DNA of 64,000 bases from positions 225,725 through 289,724 of the forward strand of contig JODU01000006.1 of NCBI GenBank assembly GCA_000720845.1. The letters are read 5' to 3'. Made by a program: the position numbers and the translations under genes. Positions within the stretch are counted from its first letter, which is position 1, and every line of letters starts with the position of its first letter. Under the pieces are notes generated by a model. The model had not been told where the DNA came from. It did not search any database and was given only the letters and a program-made list of their open reading frames with translations. Below, piece after piece: positions 60,403-64,000 of this stretch. Source of the DNA: Kitasatospora aureofaciens (GTDB taxonomy: Bacteria; Actinomycetota; Actinomycetes; Streptomycetales; Streptomycetaceae).

Positions 60403-63021
60403 TCACCGCATCAGCAGCCCCGCCGCCTCCACCAGGTCGCCCGAGGGCACCGCGACCAGACCGGTCTCCACTCCGGACGCCAGCAGCCGGTGCGCGGGCA
60501 GGACCCGGACCGTGTAGCCGAAGGGACCGGTGCGGTCCAGGGCGAGCGGGCCCTCGTACACCCAGCGGCCCTCCAGGTCGGGGCCGCCCACCGGCTTCAG
60601 CGGCACCTTCGCCGCGTCGGTGATCCGGTCCTCGGAGTCCACCCGGCCGGAGACCGCCTGCACCTCCACGTCCTCCGGCGCGAGGTCGCCGAGTTTCACC
60701 CGCACCCGCAGCGCGAGGGTGGTGCCCAGCTCGGCGCTGGCGGACGCGGCGGACGTCTCCACGTGGTCGACGCTCACCCCGGACCAGGCCGCCCGTACCC
60801 GCGCCTTCCACTCGGCGAGCCCGCGCGCGGAGTCCGGGTCCATCGCGCGGTGCGCCTCGGCGGCCGGGGCGTAGAGCCGCTCGACGTACTCGCGCACCAT
60901 GCGGCCGGCCAGCACCTTCGGGCCCAGCAGGCTGAGGGTCCTGCGCACCATCTCCAGCCACCGGTCGGGCAGCCCGCTCGCGCCCCGCTCGTAGAAGCGC
61001 GGGGTGATCCGCTGCTCCAGCAGGTCGTAGAGGGCGTTGGCCTCTACGGCGTCGCGCCGGTCGGGATCGGTGCCGACGCCGTCGGCGGTGGGGATCGCCC
61101 AGCCGAAGTCCGGCTGGTACCACTCGTCCCACCAGCCGTCGAGGACCGACAGGTTGAGGCAGCCGTTGAGCGCCGCCTTCATGCCGGAGGTGCCGCACGC
61201 CTCCAGCGGCCGCAGCGGGTTGTTCAACCAGATGTCGCAGCCGGGGTAGAGCTTCTGCGCCATCGCCATGCCGTAGTCCGGCAGGAACACGATGCGGTGG
61301 CGCACCCGCGGGTCGTCAGCGAACCGCACCAGCTCCTGCACCAGCCGCTTGCCGCCGTCGTCCGCCGGGTGCGCCTTGCCCGCGACGACGATCTGGACCG
61401 GCCGCTCGGGGTGCAGCAGCAGCTCCGTCAGCCGGTCCCGGTCGCGCAGCATCAGCGTGAGCCGCTTGTACGACGGGACGCGCCGCGCGAAGCCGATGGT
61501 GAGCACGTCCGGGTCGAGGACGTCGTCGATCCAGCCCAGCTCGGCCGTACCGGCGCCGCGCTGCCGCCAGGAGGCGCGCAGCCGCTCGCGCACCTCCTCG
61601 ACGAGCTGGGCGCGCAGGGTGCGGCGCAGGTCCCAGATGTCCTGGTCGGGGATGTCGGCGACGGAGTCCCAGCGGTCCGAGCCGCCGACGGCCAGCGCGT
61701 CCTCGGCCCGCTGCACACCGATCTGCCGGGCGCCGAGCCGGAACACCTCGGGTGCCACCCAGGTGGGCGCGTGCACTCCGTTGGTGACGGAGGTGATCGG
61801 CACCTCGTCGGCGTCGAAGCCGGGCCACAGTCCGGCGAACATGCCCCGGCTGACCCCGCCGTGCAGCAGGGAGACGCCGTTGGCGCGCTGGGCGAGCCTG
61901 AGGCCCATCACGGCCATGTTGAAGAGGTTCGGCTCGCCGCCGGGGTAGGTCTCCATGCCGAGCCTGAGGACGCGTTCGACGTCGATGCGCGGGAGTTCGG
62001 AGTCGGGGCCGAAGTGGCGGGCGACCAGCTCGCGGTCGAAGCGGTCGATGCCGGCCGGGACCGGGGTGTGGGTGGTGAAGACGGTGCCGGCCCGCACCGC
62101 TTCGAGGGCGGCTCCGAACTCCAGCCCTTCGTCGCACAGTTCGGCGATGCGTTCCAGGCCCAGGAAGCCGGCGTGGCCCTCGTTGGTGTGGAACACCTCC
62201 GGCGCGGCGTGGCCGGTGAGCCGGCAGTACGTGCGCACCGCCCGGACACCTCCTATGCCGAGCAGCATCTCCTGGAGGAGGCGGTGCTCGCTGCCGCCGC
62301 CGTAGAGCCGGTCGGTGACGCCGCGTTCGCCGTGGTCGTTCTCCTCGACGTCCGAGTCGAGGAGCAGCAGCGGCACCCGGCCGACCTGGGCCAGCCAGAT
62401 GCGGGCCCGCAACTCCCGGCCGCCGGGCAGCGCCAGGGCGACGTGGGCGGGGGTGCCGTCGCTCTCCTTGAGCGGGGCCAGGGGCAGCTCGTGGGGGTCG
62501 AGGACGGGGTAGTGCTCCTGCTGCCAGCCGTCCCGGGAGAGGGACTGGCGGAAGTAGCCGTGGCGGTAGAGCAGGCCCACGCCGACGAGTGGCACACCCA
62601 GGTCGCTGGCCGCTTTGAGGTGGTCGCCGGCCAGGATGCCGAGGCCGCCGGAGTACTGGGGCAGCGCGGCGGTGATGCCGAACTCGGGCGAGAAGTAGGC
62701 CACGGCGGCCGGGAGCCGGCCCGGCTGGGCCTGGTACCAGCGGTCGCCGGTCATGTAGTGGTCGAGGTCGTCGGACACCGCGGTCAGCCGGCGCAGGAAG
62801 CGCCGGTCCTCGGCCAGCTCCGCCAGGCGCGCGGGCGGCACGGTGCCGAGCAGCCGCACCGGGTCACGGCCGGACGCGGTCCAGCACTCGGGGTCGACGG
62901 ACTGGAAGAGGTCGCGGGTCTCCGGATGCCAGGACCAGCGCAGATTCCGGGCCAGATCACTGAGCGGCCGGAGGGGGTCGGGGAGTACGGGACGGACGGT
63001 CAGTCGACGAATCGCCTTCAC
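60403..63021 (-). CDS. glgP: Alpha-glucan phosphorylase GlgP
   Basis: An 872-residue phosphorylase of the GT35 family's TIGR02094-like branch. An N-terminal DUF3417 domain precedes (LSDLARNLRWSWHPETRDLF), then YFSPEFGITAALPQYSGGLGILAGDHLKAASDLGVPLVGVGLLY, HTNEGHAGFLGLERI, TTHTPVPAGIDRF, and the PLP-binding lysine in EACGTSGMKAALNGCLNLSVLDGWWDE. It releases glucose-1-phosphate from alpha-glucan. GTG 63021 (VKAIRRLTVRPVLP) is the likely start; the ribosome site is weak. It is divergent from glgE. Confidence 0.95.
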   Translation of the reverse strand: MKAIRRLTVRPVLPDPLRPLSDLARNLRWSWHPETRDLFQSVDPECWTASGRDPVRLLGTVPPARLAELAEDRRFLRRLTAVSDDLDHYMTGDRWYQAQPGRLPAAVAYFSPEFGITAALPQYSGGLGILAGDHLKAASDLGVPLVGVGLLYRHGYFRQSLSRDGWQQEHYPVLDPHELPLAPLKESDGTPAHVALALPGGRELRARIWLAQVGRVPLLLLDSDVEENDHGERGVTDRLYGGGSEHRLLQEMLLGIGGVRAVRTYCRLTGHAAPEVFHTNEGHAGFLGLERIAELCDEGLEFGAALEAVRAGTVFTTHTPVPAGIDRFDRELVARHFGPDSELPRIDVERVLRLGMETYPGGEPNLFNMAVMGLRLAQRANGVSLLHGGVSRGMFAGLWPGFDADEVPITSVTNGVHAPTWVAPEVFRLGARQIGVQRAEDALAVGGSDRWDSVADIPDQDIWDLRRTLRAQLVEEVRERLRASWRQRGAGTAELGWIDDVLDPDVLTIGFARRVPSYKRLTLMLRDRDRLTELLLHPERPVQIVVAGKAHPADDGGKRLVQELVRFADDPRVRHRIVFLPDYGMAMAQKLYPGCDIWLNNPLRPLEACGTSGMKAALNGCLNLSVLDGWWDEWYQPDFGWAIPTADGVGTDPDRRDAVEANALYDLLEQRITPRFYERGASGLPDRWLEMVRRTLSLLGPKVLAGRMVREYVERLYAPAAEAHRAMDPDSARGLAEWKARVRAAWSGVSVDHVETSAASASAELGTTLALRVRVKLGDLAPEDVEVQAVSGRVDSEDRITDAAKVPLKPVGGPDLEGRWVYEGPLALDRTGPFGYTVRVLPAHRLLASGVETGLVAVPSGDLVEAAGLLMR

Positions 63022-63390
63022 CCGGACGACGTTACCGCGCGATGTGTCCCTCGCTGGGGCCTTCGCCCTGATGCGCCGGACAGATCGGACGCGCACGGCG
63101 TGTCGATATGGCCGGATCTTTCCGCGTCGGCCTTCTTGTGACAGTTCGGCCCGCACGGAAAGCTGCACATGTCGCGACGCACGCTGATTGCGGGAGCGTC
63201 AGCCGGGAAAGCGACGGTCAGATCGCCGTGTGTGTCGCGTTGTCGACATACGCGCGAGTAGTTAACAAAGTGCCGGATTGCCCACCGGAAGAGTGTGGGA
63301 AGGCTCCTGCGGTACGCCCCGCACGCACCTCGCAGGACCCACCTCCCCAGAAGTCATCCGCCCAACCAGTTGACGCGGACAGGAGCGGTC
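63022..63390. promoter_or_regulatory. Divergent glgP-glgE promoter region
   Basis: 369 bases with lower G+C than the genes around it and no coding sequence. No -10/-35 pair was convincing for either direction; a GTAGTTAACAAAG stretch near 63257 is the most A+T-rich part. AGGAG at 63381-63385 is the glgE ribosome site. Both promoters and any developmental control of glycogen metabolism must be here. Confidence 0.5.
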
Positions 63391-64000
63391 ATGCCCGCCA
63401 CGCACCACTCGTCAGCATCCCCCGCGGAGAACACCACCGTCGTCGGGCGCATCCCCGTCCTGGACGTCCGTCCGGTCGTCCAACGCGGGCGCAGACCGGC
63501 CAAGGCCGTCACCGGTGAGTCCTTCGAGGTCTCCGCCACCGTGTTCCGCGAGGGACACGACGCGGTCGCCGCCAACGTCGTCCTGAGAGATCCACGGGGC
63601 CGGCCGGGACCCTGGACGCCGATGCGGGAGCTGGCCCCGGGCACCGACCGCTGGGGCGCCACCGTCACCGCGGGCGGGACCGGCCTGTGGTCGTACACCG
63701 TGGAGGCGTGGAGCGATCCGGTCACCACCTGGCGGCACGCCGCGCGCATCAAGATCCCGGCGGGGATGGACACGGACCTGGTCCTGGAGGAGGGCGCCCG
63801 GCTGTACGAGCGGGCCGCCGCCGAGGTGCCCGGGAGCGAGGACCGGCGCGAGCTGCTGGCCGCCGTCGACGCGCTGCGGGACGAGAGCAGGCCCGCCGCG
63901 TCCCGGCTGGCGGCGGCGTTGACGCCGGAGGTGGACGCGGTCCTGGCCCGCCACCCGCTGCGCGAGCTGGTCACCTCCTCCGAGCCGCTGCCCCTGCTCG
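63391..64000 (+). CDS. glgE: GlgE maltosyltransferase, N-terminal part (runs off window)
   Basis: The first 203 codons of alpha-1,4-glucan:maltose-1-phosphate maltosyltransferase. The N-terminus reads MPATHHSSASPAENTTVVGR, then IPVLDVRPVVQRGRRPAKAV and LRDPRGRPGPWTPMRELAPG: the N-terminal beta domain and the helical insert of S. coelicolor GlgE isoform 1 (recalled sequence). It extends alpha-glucans from maltose-1-phosphate in the GlgE pathway. ATG 63391 with AGGAG five bases upstream. The catalytic GH13 barrel lies beyond the window. Confidence 0.93.
   Translation, partial: MPATHHSSASPAENTTVVGRIPVLDVRPVVQRGRRPAKAVTGESFEVSATVFREGHDAVAANVVLRDPRGRPGPWTPMRELAPGTDRWGATVTAGGTGLWSYTVEAWSDPVTTWRHAARIKIPAGMDTDLVLEEGARLYERAAAEVPGSEDRRELLAAVDALRDESRPAASRLAAALTPEVDAVLARHPLRELVTSSEPLPLL

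Noticed and set aside
60115..63141. A 1,008-codon open frame antisense to glgP
   Set aside because: High-G+C genomes give long antisense frames; the opposite strand carries a complete phosphorylase with all motifs, and the antisense product is low-complexity Gly/Arg/Ala/Val without any family pattern.

Overview
The window is a stretch of high-G+C actinobacterial chromosome, almost certainly Streptomyces. Support comes from the very high G+C, frequent GTG starts, 4-base ATGA/GTGA gene overlaps, hairpin terminators mostly lacking U-tracts, and a gene order that matches, from memory, the S. coelicolor chromosome from about SCO5443 (glgE) to SCO5495 (rmdB) in reverse. The remembered S. coelicolor GlgE N-terminus is similar but not identical, so a different Streptomyces species is likely. 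No rRNA, tRNA, CRISPR array, prophage, insertion sequence or origin was seen. Genes are dense and both window edges cut a gene (DUF4267 at 1, glgE at 64000).

Layout. 1-3.2 kb: a DUF4267 membrane protein and divergent TetR regulator with palindromic operators, then a GGDEF-EAL c-di-GMP protein (RmdB-like). 3.4-12.4 kb: ligA, a MetE-like protein, an SDR, a LOG-family protein, DUF427, a hydrolase, mnmA, an amidase and a cysteine desulfurase. 12.4-15.4 kb: two small membrane proteins facing a FabR/DesT-like TetR gene, a thioesterase and a TRIC channel. 15.4-21.9 kb: a five-gene oligopeptide ABC importer in the order C-A-B-D-F. 22.2-24.7 kb: two SseB-family proteins and a P-loop protein. 24.8-29.5 kb: a tandem glycine riboswitch followed by gcvT, gcvH, glyA and sdaA. 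29.6-40.2 kb: an MHS-type transporter, M15 peptidase, GH25 lysozyme, F420-reductase-like protein, two-EF-hand protein, MerR and GNAT genes, a pierisin/ScARP-type DNA ADP-ribosyltransferase, an anti-sigma-like ATPase, an enoyl-CoA hydratase and two tandem lipoprotein L,D-transpeptidases. 40.4-44.3 kb: glgX and a Tat-exported sulfatase. 44.3-47.9 kb: an ABC-2 exporter operon with its own LuxR-type two-component system. 48.0-55.4 kb: four overlapping ABC exporter genes forming two asymmetric heterodimers. 55.7-59.8 kb: two paralogous secreted M4 metalloproteases. 59.9-64 kb: DUF1990, glgP and the start of divergent glgE.

How the genes work together. The glycine riboswitch, glycine cleavage proteins T and H, GlyA and SdaA form a glycine-to-serine-to-pyruvate route, and the two SseB-family genes next door may belong to the same serine physiology. 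Cysteine desulfurase and MnmA are the two ends of tRNA 2-thiouridylation. GlgX, GlgP and GlgE act on alpha-glucan storage and the GlgE pathway. Several secreted wall enzymes (amidase, M15 peptidase, GH25, two L,D-transpeptidases) are scattered through the window.

The most notable observations are the complementary degenerate ATP sites in the four ABC exporter genes, a dispersed Streptomyces palindromic repeat that appears to have been inserted in frame into one of them, the ScARP-type DNA-modifying toxin, an acidic minisatellite tail on an OppF-type ATPase, palindromic TetR operators, and a promoter-like block shared by the two protease genes. All family assignments are by reading motifs; no database search was run.
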